A stretch of 64,000 bases of DNA. Source: Neofusicoccum parvum. Taxonomy: Eukaryota; Ascomycota; Dothideomycetes; Botryosphaeriales; Botryosphaeriaceae. Numbering within the stretch: position 1 is the first letter of the stretch; every line of letters starts with the position of its first letter. A program made the translations under genes and the position numbers. The stretch lies in NCBI GenBank assembly GCA_020912385.1, contig CP087208.1:434001-498000 (forward strand). Direction: 5' to 3'. Below the pieces are notes generated by a model, which was not told the origin of the DNA, did not search any database, and was given only the letters and a program-made list of their open reading frames with translations. Below are positions 32,501 to 44,386 of this stretch, in pieces.

Positions 32501-33928
32501 ACAAGGGTTCCTCTGGAGACCGCGCGGCCAAGCGGGGCTAGGGCTGGCATGGCATGGCAACTGCCTGGCGCGTACCGGGGGGCCATGTCGCGTCGTGATA
32601 CGCACCCGCCGCCCCTTCTCTCCAAGCCCAACCGCTCGGCCCCCTTCCCCCGAAAAGCTTGCGTGCGGGAAGGGCTGCTGAGATTTTGTTTTCTGTTTGT
32701 TCTCCACCGGGACAGAGTCGTGCGTGCCTGCGAGTCAACGACACTGCCGAAAACGTGGAGGGCCAAAGCTTGGCAACGGCACGACGATGCCGACCCGGCC
32801 CCGGATTGGGCAAGCCGTCCGCCGCTGTCTCGCTGGTCGGAGTCGGAAGACAGAAATACAAACTCATGCTGCTCCCCCGATCATCGCTGCTCTTCTGCTC
32901 GGCGTTTCGTCTTCGTGCTCGCGGATTCCAGTCTATCTCCGAAGGCCTGCTCGTCCCCCCCGGATAAAAGGCGTCGATTGAGGCTGCCGGTGGCGTTTGC
33001 CAAGTCAAGAAGTCTAGCCGTTCTCACACCAAGCCCCGCCGCGGGGGTAAAAAGAGACGTGCGGGCGGGCGGCTGTGGAGGTGTGGAGAGAGTGGGGGGA
33101 AGGCGCCAGACGATAAAACGTTTTTACCCGCCGCCGCGGCCACGGTTACCCAGCCTGCCGCCGCCATCGTTGCCTACCCGCTGGCTGACGCGCAGCAGAT
33201 CTGCCGGCAACCGGGGACGAGGCTGGAGAGCGGCAAGCCTCGCTGCGGGTCCGGGCCGGAGGCTTGTTTGGCGGAAGCTTGGCGGCTGTTTTGCAATCTG
33301 TGCGCTGGATGACGATACCGATGGAGGGGGATTCGGGACGTGTGTCGAGCCTAGGCGCTGGGACGGGGGTGAGAAATCCTGAAAGTGCCGACGGATGATG
33401 AAAACGTAATAGGTAGTGCATCTCCCATGTAGAAAGTTGACGCGGCCATCCAGATGTGAAAGTGTTGTTAGCAGAACGCCAAGGCAGGATGAACAATTCC
33501 ACATCCCAAGGTATGCCTCCTCTTCCTTTCCCTCGCCATCATTCTTTCCACCAACATCCTTTCGCCCACCATCTCTCTCATCATCTTTCTTGCCCAGCGG
33601 CCCCTCAGCACTTCCTCTTTACCCTGCAGCTTTGTCCGGAAATGGATTGGAAGAATAGGAGCGGTGGCCCTGACCGAAGGAGTTTCCACTAGAATTTTTG
33701 TCATCAGGAATCCTGGACCTCGAGAGTGCAGAGCTTGCGGTATCCGTGAACGCTCTCCGCAAATCTTTGGAGAGCCTCATTCTTCTGCTTTTCCGCTTCG
33801 ATCCCATATATGTGCTCCTCCCCCTCCGCATCCCTTCCTCCCTCTCTTCCCCAATCGCTCTCCTTCCCCTTCCCATCATTTTTCTCTCGACATTCCTTGC
33901 CCTCAGATTTCTCTTCCACGCTCTTTTG

Positions 33929-33956
33929 TCCTCCTCCTCCTCCTCCTCCTCCTCCT
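33929..33956. repeat. (TCC)9 microsatellite
   Basis: Nine uninterrupted tcc units in gene-free DNA. Likely polymorphic between strains. Confidence 0.85.
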
Positions 33957-34389
33957 TAATGGACACATCACAACAACCAGCCCCATCCTTTGTGAACAAA
34001 AACCCACCCTTTGCGAAATCGAGCCCGGCACCCAACAGTATTCCGCGGAGAAGAGCCAACGCCATGACCATCCCCTGAACCGACCGGCCTGCCCGGGTGT
34101 GGCCTTGGGCACCTACCTACCTCCCCCCAACCGGGTTCCTCGATCGAGGCAGTCACTCGGTTTCCAGCCTGCGTGGCTGCGCTCGCGCAGGCGACGAGCG
34201 GCGCCTGCTCGCCGCGGATAGAGCGCTGGCCTGGTGGACCGCGTCCAGGGACCTGTGCACGGTGAGCTTTTCCGACGAGGGGGCTCAGGAGACCGGCTGG
34301 CCTGGCCACGTCGGCGAGCAGCTGGAACCCGTTCTGAAAGCCGTCCCACGGAAGTCCCGACGTGCGTCTGGTGCTCTTCCGGCGGCTTG

Positions 34390-35418
34390 GGGGGTGTCTT
34401 GAGGACGGTGGCGAAGCCTTCGGCGTCGGGCAGGCCTCGGTCGGCGAGGTGGAGTGTCAGCGGAGTGAGGGCCACGCCGGTCAGGGTTGCTCTGGAGTCC
34501 TTGACGGACTCGAGATGCAGGGGGATGGGGTAGAGCTCGTTGAACATATGGGAAGGGCTCACCAGAAGACCTTGTAGCACTGTCTCGACGTATGCCACAG
34601 CCGCGGAGCGCCTTCCTCAACAACTCCAGCCGCAGGAACGGCTCGGATGTTCCGTAAACCTCCCAAACGATGGTGCAAGCGGCGCCGACAACGTCCACGG
34701 TGATGGGCAGGAAACTATGCCAGCTCGACCACGGATGCTACAAGCTATCCCTGGACACGCTGATCAAGAATCTGCAGGACGAGCCTATGAAGAGGACGCC
34801 GCTAAACCAGTCCATGTGGAGCAATCGGTGCTTGGTTGGGGGACGCTCGACGCAGACGCCGCCGAGAAGCGGGGCGATGATGGAGCCCTAGGCCCAGGAA
34901 AGCTGGTTGATGCCGACGAATGATGGACGCTCGCGCAGAAGCACGACATCGGTGACGATGACGAGGCCGAGCAACAGCAGCCCACTGCTACCCACGCCCT
35001 GGAGCGAGCAGCCTGCGAGCAGCTGGGTGAAGTTGTTCGCGAGGCAGCAGACGAGCGTGCATACGGTAAAGAAGAACAACGAGAGGAGGTAGATGTTGCG
35101 CCGGCCGAAGACGTCGGACAGCGCGACGATGAAGGGCTAAAGCACTGCTTCGGTCAGGAGATACGATGTTCCCATCTATAACGTACCGATGGCATCTCCG
35201 TCCAGAGCGCGAGCCAGAGCCTGTGACAAGATTTAGCATTTCGTGGTGATAGGCAAGTAGCCAATACTCACCGTCAGGGCAGTGACCAGGACCGTTACGT
35301 CAATAGAGATCATCAAAGATACGAATGCCAGGACTGGTATGATCATCCACTCTGCCCTATCAGCCTTCCGCCTTTGCTCTGCGGGTCTGATAACGTCCAA
35401 CTCCTGATCGGATGACAT
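34390..35418 (-). pseudogene. Decayed MFS drug-efflux-type transporter
   Basis: Exon 1 (35272-35418) encodes an intact start (MSSDQELDV) and TM1 (WMIIPVLAFVSLMISIDVTVLVTALT); an intact-looking intron follows (35221-35271, gtgagt...cacag). Continuation gives ALARALDGDAIGTL*MGTSYLLTEAVL*PFIVALSDVFGRRNIYLL, then a readable stretch to SFVGINQLSWA*GSIIAPLLGGVCVERPP. Stops, all TAG, are at 35176-35178, 35137-35139, 34888-34890 and 34738-34740. A segment corresponding to the loop after TM6 (the W-R-W-I-F region) is missing, then MDWFSGVLFIGSSCRFLISVSRDSL*HPWSSW resumes. Frame is lost near 34,600, although YVETVLQGLL remains visible in another frame. The gene is therefore non-functional. The left boundary is approximate. 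Confidence 0.8.
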
Positions 35419-36009
35419 GAGCAGAGGGGAAATGGACAAGTGTGGGAAGCAACGGAGTGGAGGGGCAGTTGAGGAATAGTATAAAAGTCGCCTCATCATC
35501 CTCCTTCTCTCACCAGATCCTGCAGCACGCCTTCTCCAACTGCGGCGCCTCCCAGACGCGGGTCTTGCTGTGCGTGCGCCCGGTTCTGTCGTTGCCGCTG
35601 CACGTCATCACCCTTCGGTGCAGTGATCCTCTGCCGAGCTGGGGTGTCGAATCGGATGTAGGCTGGATGAACGGCTGGAGTGCGAGATAGAGGCCAGTTC
35701 GTTTCCGGTTTGGTATCATGATAGGGGCAACCAATCATTGTTATTGCCACTTTAGCTTTCGTGTGCGGCTGCGAAATAGTGGCGTCTAGGAAAAGCCGGT
35801 CGAGCCTGGAGGCTGTAGCAAGCATTTGATATAAATGCATACACGGTACATGGTGGCTTGTCCGCAGGGGTAGGAACAGGAAGGTGACACGAATAGCAGA
35901 CCAACCTGATGAATGTTAATGCCATCACTTCCAAGACCCTCTCACCGTTTCTAGACTGACTCTCATAAACGTCTCCCAGCCACGCGGGCCATGGTGGGCC
36001 AAGAAGGAT

Positions 36010-36570
36010 TTTTCAACTCAGCTTTCGTCCTTAGAGATCCATTGGTAACTTATTTGTGATCTCTTGCCCAGCGAATTTTGCAAATGCGCGGCAGGATGAC
36101 TGAGATCCAAGACTTGGGCTTGAGACTGAGACAGCAGCCGTTCAAGACATCCCCAGTGCTCCGTCTCGAAATTCTCTCTGCCAGGATCGTTTTCTTTTCC
36201 CTGGTCGGCCACTACGTTTTTCGATGTGCCGTTCAAGTCGTAAAGCTGCAGCTTCGATGCGCTGGTTGACTGCCTCGATCCTCTGGTTGCTTCGTGGAGA
36301 CCACAAATATCATGGGAGATACTTGGTACAAGCTCTGCTACGAGCTCAACATCCTTGATTATTTCCAGGAGAATATCCTCTAGCCTCTTTAAAGCCTAGG
36401 TCGATACGCTTCCCCAACTCTTGTGGTTTCCCCATGGCGGCGGCCAGATGAGTTCTCAGCTCCCCAGACACCAAGCTGGAAACGTGCTTCACTGGATTTC
36501 TGGAGACCAGTTTCTGCGTTCCAAAGGAGAACCGTAGGATGGCCATGTAGACACCGGGGATCATATGGAA
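36010..36570 (-). other. Possible decayed coding region with coiled-coil-like segments
   Basis: Three minus-strand frames hand over to one another: one reads MIPGVYMAILRFSFGTQKL ... HLAAAMGKPQELGKRIDLGFKEA, the next LEDILLEIIKDVELVAELV, the third NQRIEAVNQRIEAAALRLE with heptad-like spacing. Each looks protein-like, but none continues, as expected of a frameshifted relic. No family was recognised, and a chance origin is not excluded. Confidence 0.25.
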
Positions 36571-38301
36571 TGCCTTCGGCGGTGTCTCCGGTTTTGACTT
36601 CGTGGGTTCCTTACTTGCACCAGTCTCGCTGGGTGTGTGATGTAGCGTGCTTATGGTGTTTTCGGTGGTGATATTGGACTGAGCGACGAGGATCTACCAC
36701 TTCCGGCCTCCCATCTCTTGATGCAAGGTCTTCGCCTGCTTGAAGATATCTGTACTTTTGCTCCATGATTCCGATCATGAACGAGAAATTGAAGAAATTC
36801 GGAAATGTATTGGATAGAATTCAAGTTGGAACTGAGGTAAAAGTTGGCTTGAATTGACAGTAATGCAATTCTCCTGTGTCTGGCTTTCAATATGTGAGAT
36901 TTTGGGGAAGCTTTGTGTAAGACTTACGAGGCTAAATGCTAAGAACTCTGGTCGTAAACAGTGCGATTGAGTTAGCAGTAGGCTCAAGGCTTGCAGACAG
37001 GCCGGAAACAATGATATGTGGCCCGTATGATCCTGCCGTTTAACATGCGCGGCAGAACGCTTGGATTTCATTCGCAAGCTGAAGAGCTTCATGCGTTAGC
37101 TCGGGAAGCAACGGCCCTTATCAGTCACATTTAATAGCAAGGCCACAAGCTACTGATTTAGAAGGTATCGGAATCAGCGCACAGCCTCGCCGCGGTGTCC
37201 CGCCCGGGCATTGCCGGATAGCGAAAGACGTGCGATCAGTGATTCACGCTGACATGCCACAGAAGGCCTTCATCGATCGACAGCTAAAGGACTTTTCTTG
37301 AATCAGCTGAACAGACTTCTCGATATCTCCGGCAGAGGAATAAGGTTGCACACTGCTTACCAGTAACTACAGGAGTCGAAAGTGCATATCAGCCGAGGTC
37401 ATGAGATGGGGAGCGCCACAGCCGCTCTCTCGCGCGGGCAGAGCCGCAGCTCCACCCGCGTCGAAGTAGAAGCAACACAGACGGCATTTCCGACTCCAGC
37501 CGTCCCGGAGAAGGTGCGCAGTCGTCAGAGACAGTGAAGAAGCTGTGGGAGATGAAGAGAGGACAGAGTTTGTTGCAGGTGGAGACCCTGGCGTGAGCTC
37601 CGGAGACACCGGCGCGCTGGGGAGATTACGTCATTGTGCACTGGCCAGCTCTTTCCTTCTCCCCCGCCATAGAGGCTTGTCCTTCGCAGCAGGTGTGTGC
37701 TTTTGAAAATGATCTTCACGCATGCTGTAACGGTGAATCTAATTTGCCCTGTAGATGAAGAATCATGCCGTGTCTAGTCTAGCTTGGAGTACTTGGCGAC
37801 TATAGCACCTTACTTGGATTTTAACTAACGATAGATGGGAGTATGCCAAACGGCATTTCTGGAGCCATCACTGGAGGCGAGAGTTTCTCATTCGAGCAGT
37901 CCAGTACCAAAATCATTTTGTGTTGATTTCAGCTGATGTCTGGTCTCCTCATTTCTACCTTTGCTTTATTCTCTAATGATATCTTGGTAGTCAAATTCCA
38001 GATAGGCTCTACGTCACGTTTGCTTGGGAAACTTTTATATCCAGGCAAGGGATGACAATCACAACCTTCCTAATAATGATCCACTTCGTGGTTATCTCCG
38101 CCTTACATGACGCAGTGGTTGGTTTCCAGTCCAGCAAGTAATAGCCGAAAGCATGCCAATCCGACGCAGCCAACCTTCTCAGAAATGCAGCCTCCATCCA
38201 GACCCAGTTGTGACACAACCTTGACACATCCACAGCACTCCAGCTTAGCTAATCATTCACATTGCCGCTATCTCCTACACTTACTATCAAAGCCACCCTA
38301 T

Positions 38302-38344
38302 CCTCCCACTCATAAGAAACCTCCCACTCATAAGAAACCTCCCA
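38302..38344. repeat. 18-bp tandem repeat, 2.4 copies
   Basis: cctcccactcataagaaa begins at 38302 and 38320, with a partial copy (cctccca) at 38338. Simple local duplication. Confidence 0.85.
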
Positions 38345-38589
38345 CCCCTCCATCAAACCTCGTACACGCACCCCATTCTCTCAGCCCGAAGCCACACACC
38401 CACTTTTCCCAACCACCATGAAAAAAAAAAAAAAAACGCCGTCCCAGCCCCAGATGTGCACCCGTTAACCCCCCATAACACCGACGCTTACACGTACACA
38501 GCGCGCAGCCGCGCACCACCTCACCAGCACGTCCGACCGACAGTTAAAAAAAACCAAACATCTCGAGCGACAAAAAGCCCGACCCCACC

Positions 38590-40590
38590 TCAATACCTGA
38601 ACCCGTTCGTCCCCAAGAACGTCGCCAGATCCGCCGCGCCCTTGAGGTGCTCGTCGAACGCGGCGGAGTCGCCTTCCGCGCCCTCGGCCTCGCTGTCCCT
38701 GCCGGGAGACGCCGCGGCTGCGGCCATGAACGGCGACGGCAGCCTGCTCCTGGCGCCGTCGGGCTGGTGGTGGTGGGGGTGGTGGCCGTTGGCCGCCGGG
38801 GGAGGAGCGTGGCCGGGGGCCTGGGTCTGAGCCTGCGGGCTGCCGCTGCCGCTGAGCGGCGGGTGGTGGCTGTCGTGGCGCTCGGACGAGCGCGGCGGCT
38901 TGCCACTTCCGCCTCCGCCTCCACCCCTCGCGTCCAGCTTCGCCGACAGCCGGCCGAGCTCCCAGTACCAGCGCTCGGCCAGCGGCCAGACGGGCGCCGA
39001 CTTGCGGAGGATGTCGAGGGTGGGGACGATGATGCGGGCGGAGAGGTCGTGGGCGGCGGCGTCGGCGCCGTTGGCGGCGGAGGGGTCGGACGGGTGGCGG
39101 TGGTGCGGGTCTGGCATGGGGACGTTTTGGAGCGCCATGTTGGCGATGGTGGAGGCCGAGGTGTAGGCGGAGAAGAGCACCGCGACGGGGTACGCGGGAG
39201 GGGCGCTGGCGTCGCCGACGAAGCTGGCGTTGGCGTCGAGGGTGGTTATGAGAGCGGTGACGCGCTGGGCGGCGTGCGTGATGGTGTTGATGATGGCAGT
39301 GACGTCGGCGTCCGTGTCGCGGCCTCCTGTGCGTCTGCCCATCCGGTGCAGCTGCTTGCGCGCCAGGAATATCGATGCGCAGTAGTAGACGCTGTGTGTG
39401 AAGGCAAATGAGTAGCCGTTGCCGACTTGGATGTGCAGGTCGATCTTGCCCGGTGTGTCTTGCTGACGGGATGGGAGGGATTTGGCCCAGTGGTGGAGAT
39501 CGGCTAAGATGTGATGGTATTGAGTATCGTCTTGCTCGTCTTCAGGTGGATCCATCACCCACGAGATGGCGCGGCGCCAAAGAACTGCCACCCGGATCAT
39601 GTGGCCAAACTCGCCCACGTCTGCGCAAGGACGTTCGGGTTGGGTGTGACCTGGTATTGCCCCATTCAGGCCAGGCGTTCTCACTGAGCTCCCGAAATGG
39701 TAGTCGTCCTCGCTGCAGGGCAGTTGGATCTGGACGTCTTCAGCACGGATGGCCGGAGGGCGTCCGGTGCCGCAGGACAGGAACTGGTCCATGATGAAGC
39801 AGGTCCATATGGCACGGCGAGCGGTCTCGGCAGCGATGAAGTCCTCGTCGTGAGAGGTGGCTTGCGGCAGAAACATCTGGGCCATGCGCGCAGCGGTGCC
39901 CAGGTAGACGAAAGCGCGAGTGCCGCGACCGGAACCCCAGTGGTGCATGGAGAGCAGACAGAGCGACTGCACGTCGGGAATGGACGGGCAGTCCATGCTG
40001 CTGAAGATGTTGGCCTGGGCCTTTTCGGCGAAGAACTCGGAAGCACCGCCAGGCGAGCCGAAATGGTGGATCAGGCCGGGCGAGGCCCTGCGCAGGAGGT
40101 CAGCTGGCGGCTTGCTTGTCAGGGTCGGTGGAGGTTACCTGGCGCCGGAGGAGAGGATGGCATAGTTCAAGGTCTGCGGCAGATGGCCCTCCTTCAGCTG
40201 GCGCATGAAGCCGGGGCGGTGGAAGCACGGAAACGGCCACAGGGCGAGGGCGCGCTCGCAGTCCTGGATGTGGCTCGGGTGCAGCTCGAGCTGGCTGGCA
40301 AGATCCGAGCGGTCCGGCGACGAGGCAGGGCGGTGGGTGTGCGGCGGCGGCGGCGGCGGCGGCTGCGAGACGGTGGTGTTGGTGAGCGGCGGCAGACCCG
40401 CTATGACGGGGGCCCTCGGGGCACGCGGGACCTTGCCGGGGAAGATGCACTGCTGCTGGGCCTTGAGGCAGCCCCGGCACGGCTGGCCGTTGTCATCGTG
40501 CAGGCACTTGGTCTTCTGGCGGCGGCAGCGCACGCAGGCGGTGGCGGAGCGGGTGGCCAGCGGCTGGGGCTGTTGGGGCGCCGCGCTCAT
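38590..40590 (-). CDS. Zn2Cys6 fungal-specific transcription factor
   Basis: Nuclear DNA-binding regulator. Exons are 40139-40590 and 38590-40087; intron 40088-40138 (51 nt, gtaacc...gcgcag) joins SSGA-R-ASPGLIHHFGSP; 649 residues. The binuclear zinc cluster is at the N-terminus: Cys19, 22, 29, 38, 41, 48 (CVRCRRQKTKC ... CRGC ... C). A poly-Pro tract and linker follow, then the fungal_trans middle domain (about 130-450) with DVQSLCLLSMHHWGSGRGTRAFVYLGTAARMAQ and ETARRAIWTCFIMDQFLSCGTGRPPAI, the most diagnostic segment. The C-terminus has Gly8, His-rich and Pro-rich low-complexity stretches, possibly for activation. The start was chosen at MSAAPQQ, 18 residues before the first Cys. Targets unknown; no obvious biosynthetic cluster surrounds it. 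Confidence 0.92.
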
Positions 40591-41803
40591 GGCGAGAGGT
40601 GGCAGGTGGTGGTTCTCGGAGTTGGATGGTCGGATGATGGAGCGATGCCTCGCACCACGGGCCGGCGCGCGCGAGGTGTCCGGCGCTAGTTTTGCCGGCG
40701 CTGCGATGGCAGAGCTGCGGCCAGCGGCGAGCGGCCAGCGGCCAGGGGCCCGGCGGCACTGGCTCTGCCCTGGCGCTCGCACTGGCAGCGGCAGCCGCAG
40801 CCGCAGCAGCCTGTCGCCGCCCCAGATCCCCGCCCACCGCCCCGCGCTGCGTCATCGCCCTCGCCTCGCCCTCGCCCGCGCCCGCGCCCACGCCCGCGCC
40901 CTCGCCCTCGCGCCGCTGCCGACCGTGGCCCCTCGCGACGCGTCTGCCGGGCGTTGCCTGGGCTAGCCGGATCGCCTGTCGGCGGCCCTTCGGCAGCCAA
41001 AGCGCCGTCATCGGAGGCTAGCCCGCCTGAGGGGCGATCCCGGATGTGCGACTCGCAGCCAATCCGGCCGGCCACGAACATAATCAGCCACTTCCCCCCG
41101 TCGCCAAGCTCTCGACGCCGCACAGGAAAAAGGGGCCGTTTCTGCCTGTGCTCGCCGCCGGCTCTAGTCCTCCGCGGCTGACAAACTAGGCGCGTCGGCG
41201 CCAGGCCCGGCCCTCGAGCCAGATATTCCCGACGAGCCCGACCGCCTCGGACTTTGGCGTCGCGGAGATCAACCTTCCTGGAACAACACCTGGTCCTCAA
41301 ACAAAACACCCCGCGGCACGAACTCAGGCCCGCCCGCGGCGACCGGAGACCTGTCGGCTTGGCTGTTTCGAGAATGCTGGGTATAGTAGATGGTTGGTTC
41401 GTATAGCAAACACCGCAACAACAGCGCGACGACCATTGCCGACGCAACAGCCGTCGCACCAGATCAGGAGACATCTTTTTGTCTTGTTACTGCCAGCACG
41501 CGGGGTCTGCAAGCGGCCGTTTGCTCAGCCATGGGGTTCTGGGCAGCTGGGATGGAAGTGTCAGTCGGGTAGGCTTTGCGCGGGCACATCTGCCGACTCT
41601 CCAAACACCCAATTTGCCGACCAATCAGCCCGGCTGCAAGACCTGCGCTTCGGCTGTCGCACTTCCGTGACATTAGAAAGTATGCTACAGCGGCATCGAC
41701 GTTATTCGTACAGAGAAGGAAAGTCTTTCCATGCACCACCACAAGCACAAGCACCAGGAACCACGTTCACCGCTCAGACCCGCCGCCATTCTCCACGACC
41801 ACC
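40591..41803. other. Intergenic, promoter of the Zn2Cys6 gene
   Basis: 1.2 kb; its left part is very GC-rich with a hexamer-type repeat. No gene is supported. Confidence 0.5.
40857..40916. repeat. Degenerate (gcccgc/gccctc)n tract
   Basis: About ten 6-bp units of the type gccctc/gcccgc/gcccac, roughly 270-325 bp upstream of the Zn2Cys6 start codon. Low-complexity promoter sequence. Confidence 0.7.
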
Positions 41804-43380
41804 CTACGCATCCGGGTTCCCATACTCGACAGCCTCCGTCACATTCACATCCACCCTAAACTCCATCCCCTCCATCGCCTTCGCCAGCCACGGAACGTAG
41901 AAATTCTCGTACCCGTAGGTCTGCAACCCTCCACTCGTCACATTCGTCACACGCAGCCTCCACGGCACGACGCCCCCGTCATCCGCCTCCGCCGCCGCGC
42001 TCTCCAGCGCCGCGATCGTCGTTCCGTTCAGTATGCAATCGAACCTCGAGTTTCCATGGTAAGGAGTGCCGTCCGCATAGCTGCCTCTTATCGGGTCGGG
42101 TAGCTTGTCGACGGTGATGTTGCCGTGGCCGATGTATGCGCCGGTGGCGTCGTTCAGGACGTCAACGTCGATGGAGCCTATCTGGAAGATTACGCGTGAC
42201 TCGGTGCCGTTCATCATGCTCCACGAGCTGGCCAGCGAGGGCGTTTGCATCTGCCCGTAGGAGCGGAAGTTCTGGCCGAGGCTATCGTTGGTTTCGCCGA
42301 AAATGTTGTAGAATTCCACGACGTCGAGGGCGAAGGACATGTTGCCGCCGAAGCCTTTGGTGGAGGAGGAAGGTTAGATGGAGCGGGCAAGGAATTGGGA
42401 GGAGGAAAATGGAGGGAAAGAGTTCGGAACGCAGGACGGGATTTCAAGAGGCGAGAGCCGGAATTGAGAGAGCGAACCTTTAAATACCAGGGTCTTGTTC
42501 CACTTGACTGGGTACTGGGGCAGCCCCTTGAGCTTCATTACCGCGTTAGCCGTCATTCCAACCGTGACTTCGTCTTCCTGAAATAACCGCTTGAGTAGCC
42601 GCAGGACCTCTTCCTGATCGTCGCCGTCTTGGTGGGAGTAGAGGTTATTCCTAAGCCGGAAGCTGCTGTCGGGCGAACCATTCAGGTCCATGTCCGAGAA
42701 CGCCAGGTTTCTTGCGAACGGTTTGATGTCTGGCAGCGTGTCATCCATATACAGCGTTACATCATCAAAGTCATTGAGACTGAAGGTTTTGCGGTTGTCG
42801 CTGTTGTAGATGAGCGTGTCGCTATACGACAATACGAAATCATATTCGTAGTCGAAGCTGATTTCCAACTCAGACTCGTTGCCTTTGAGGTACAACTTGT
42901 CAACCTCGGGTTGCGCCCTGTCCTTGAATATTTTGAAGACGCTGTCATTGGAGACGAGCAGTCAGCATAACATACAGTTAGAAAGAAGAGAGGCTGTAGA
43001 GTGCATACGCACAAGACGCAAGGAACGATGACTACCACAGCAATCGCCAAGAACACTGCGCACAAGACCAATTTCCAGTGCCTCTTGATGAACCTTCCGA
43101 TCGCCACTAGCCATGCTGGAGGCTCCGCCGGCTTCTTTGTCGTGTAAGGTGGAGGCTTGACAATATACGCTGGCGGCGGATGCGCGTCCTCGATGCTATT
43201 GGTGCGGTACATGCTCGCTGGCCCGTCATTTCCCCATCCGTCGTCTGCCGGTAGCCTGTTGTGTCGATGCTGGTTTTCATGGTCCGACTCGTCGGTTGTG
43301 GTTGTATCGGCGTCGCGTTGGTAGGCGGGTGGTGCCGGTGATCTGCTGAGTAGCTCGACGTCCGCCGTACTTTGCACCAT
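41804..43380 (-). CDS. Single-pass membrane protein with three cytosolic PPxY motifs; function unknown
   Basis: Exons are 43013-43380, 42478-42941 and 41804-42354; introns of 71 nt (42942-43012) and 123 nt (42355-42477); 460 residues. The donor of intron 1 is gtgcgt; a nearby gtatgc would break the frame. The N-terminal ~100 residues are hydrophilic and contain PPAY (17-20), PPAY (69-72) and PPPY (76-79), classical WW-domain ligands. A basic stretch (IKRHWK) and one membrane helix (about 104-123) follow; the rest is a lumenal or extracellular region with several N-x-S/T sites and beta-rich repeats resembling LEA-type or DUF3712-like domains (VTVGMTANAVMKLKGLPQYPVKWNKTLVFKG). I do not recognise the gene; the LEA resemblance is tentative. 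PPxY motifs suggest Rsp5-type ubiquitin ligase binding. Confidence 0.8.
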
Positions 43381-44386
43381 GCTACTGTGCGCGCGACTGG
43401 TGCGTCGCAAACACTGTGCAATTCGAGAGGGAAAGCGCGAGGGCGCAGGCGCGTAGTTTATTCGTGCATGCGCGAGATACGAATTAAGGAGAACGAAGGA
43501 ACCGGAGGATACAGACACCTCGAAGGGCAGGCAGCGGAGCCATTAAAAGCGGCCAAGCCGGGAGTCTTATCGTACGACGGAAGAGATTGTAGAAATCTCG
43601 ACGTCTCGGCGGCAACTGTACCCCAGAGGCTGGTCGGGCACAGCCGTTCATTTAATAAGGCTGGCCCAGGCCGTTGACTCCGGGCATATCGCGAGAGCAT
43701 CAACACCATGGCCGCAGGATGCGCTAGCATGGGGTTCGGCAGGCAGTGGGCACGCATGATTGGATTATTGCGCAGAATTGATAGAAATGTCGCTTAACAT
43801 AGCAACATGTACCCATGCTTCAGCCCCCACAGGCAATACGATTTCTCGGCTGCTGGGCTGCATGCGGTAGCGCCGGGTAAAGACGTGGCCATGTGCGCAC
43901 GAATATGGCAAGGTGCAGCCGCCGGCCAAGAACCTGAAGGATTACACGCCTCAGCCACAATTGTGGCCAGTACGAGCCGTACAAGATGCGAGGGGTGGTC
44001 GGAGACCAATTGACATGTGGGAATGTGGAAACGTGCCTGGCTTTATCTCAGTAGTGGCTGGAGCCTTGTTTGGCGTATGTTCAGCCTTCACCGGAAGTTC
44101 TGGGCTTGGAAATCATGACAGGTTGGCTGCATGATCCTCGAGTAGGGTTGTGTTTGCTCGTGTGACAACTGCCGTTGAGCTATTCGGTGGTGGAAAACGA
44201 GACTTCATCAAACCCGACCACGTCATTTTACATGCCAGTTGATCATATAGAAATCGACGGGGTATTTTTCAATTATGGCTGCCATCCAAGGCATGCGATA
44301 CCAAGCTATCCAAAAGAATTCGTTATGTCGTCATCAGGGCGGCGCGATGGACGATTAAACCAGACAACATCCTCCACTATCAACGT
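43381..44386. other. Intergenic
   Basis: 1.0 kb between two minus-strand genes. Frames are short and featureless. No gene is supported. Confidence 0.55.

Larger units (their letters stand above)
29403..34389. other. About 5 kb of GC-rich DNA without a recognisable gene
   Basis: Upstream of the sugar transporter. Left two thirds (29.6-32.6 kb) are strongly GC-rich; long frames exist in several phases on both strands (for example 29264-30577 minus, 31321-32184 plus), but their translations are Arg/Ala/Pro/Ser-rich and carry no domain, signal peptide or splice-consistent continuation. The right part has a (TCC)n tract. It may be an extended promoter/5' leader, non-coding RNA locus or a decayed gene region. 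Confidence 0.45.
35419..38589. other. Intergenic with possible gene remnants
   Basis: 3.2 kb between the MFS pseudogene and the Zn2Cys6 regulator. The middle (about 36.0-36.9 kb) holds broken minus-strand frames that could be a decayed coding region (next entry). The right end has an 18-bp tandem repeat and a run of 16 A near 38,421. No intact gene is supported. Confidence 0.4.
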
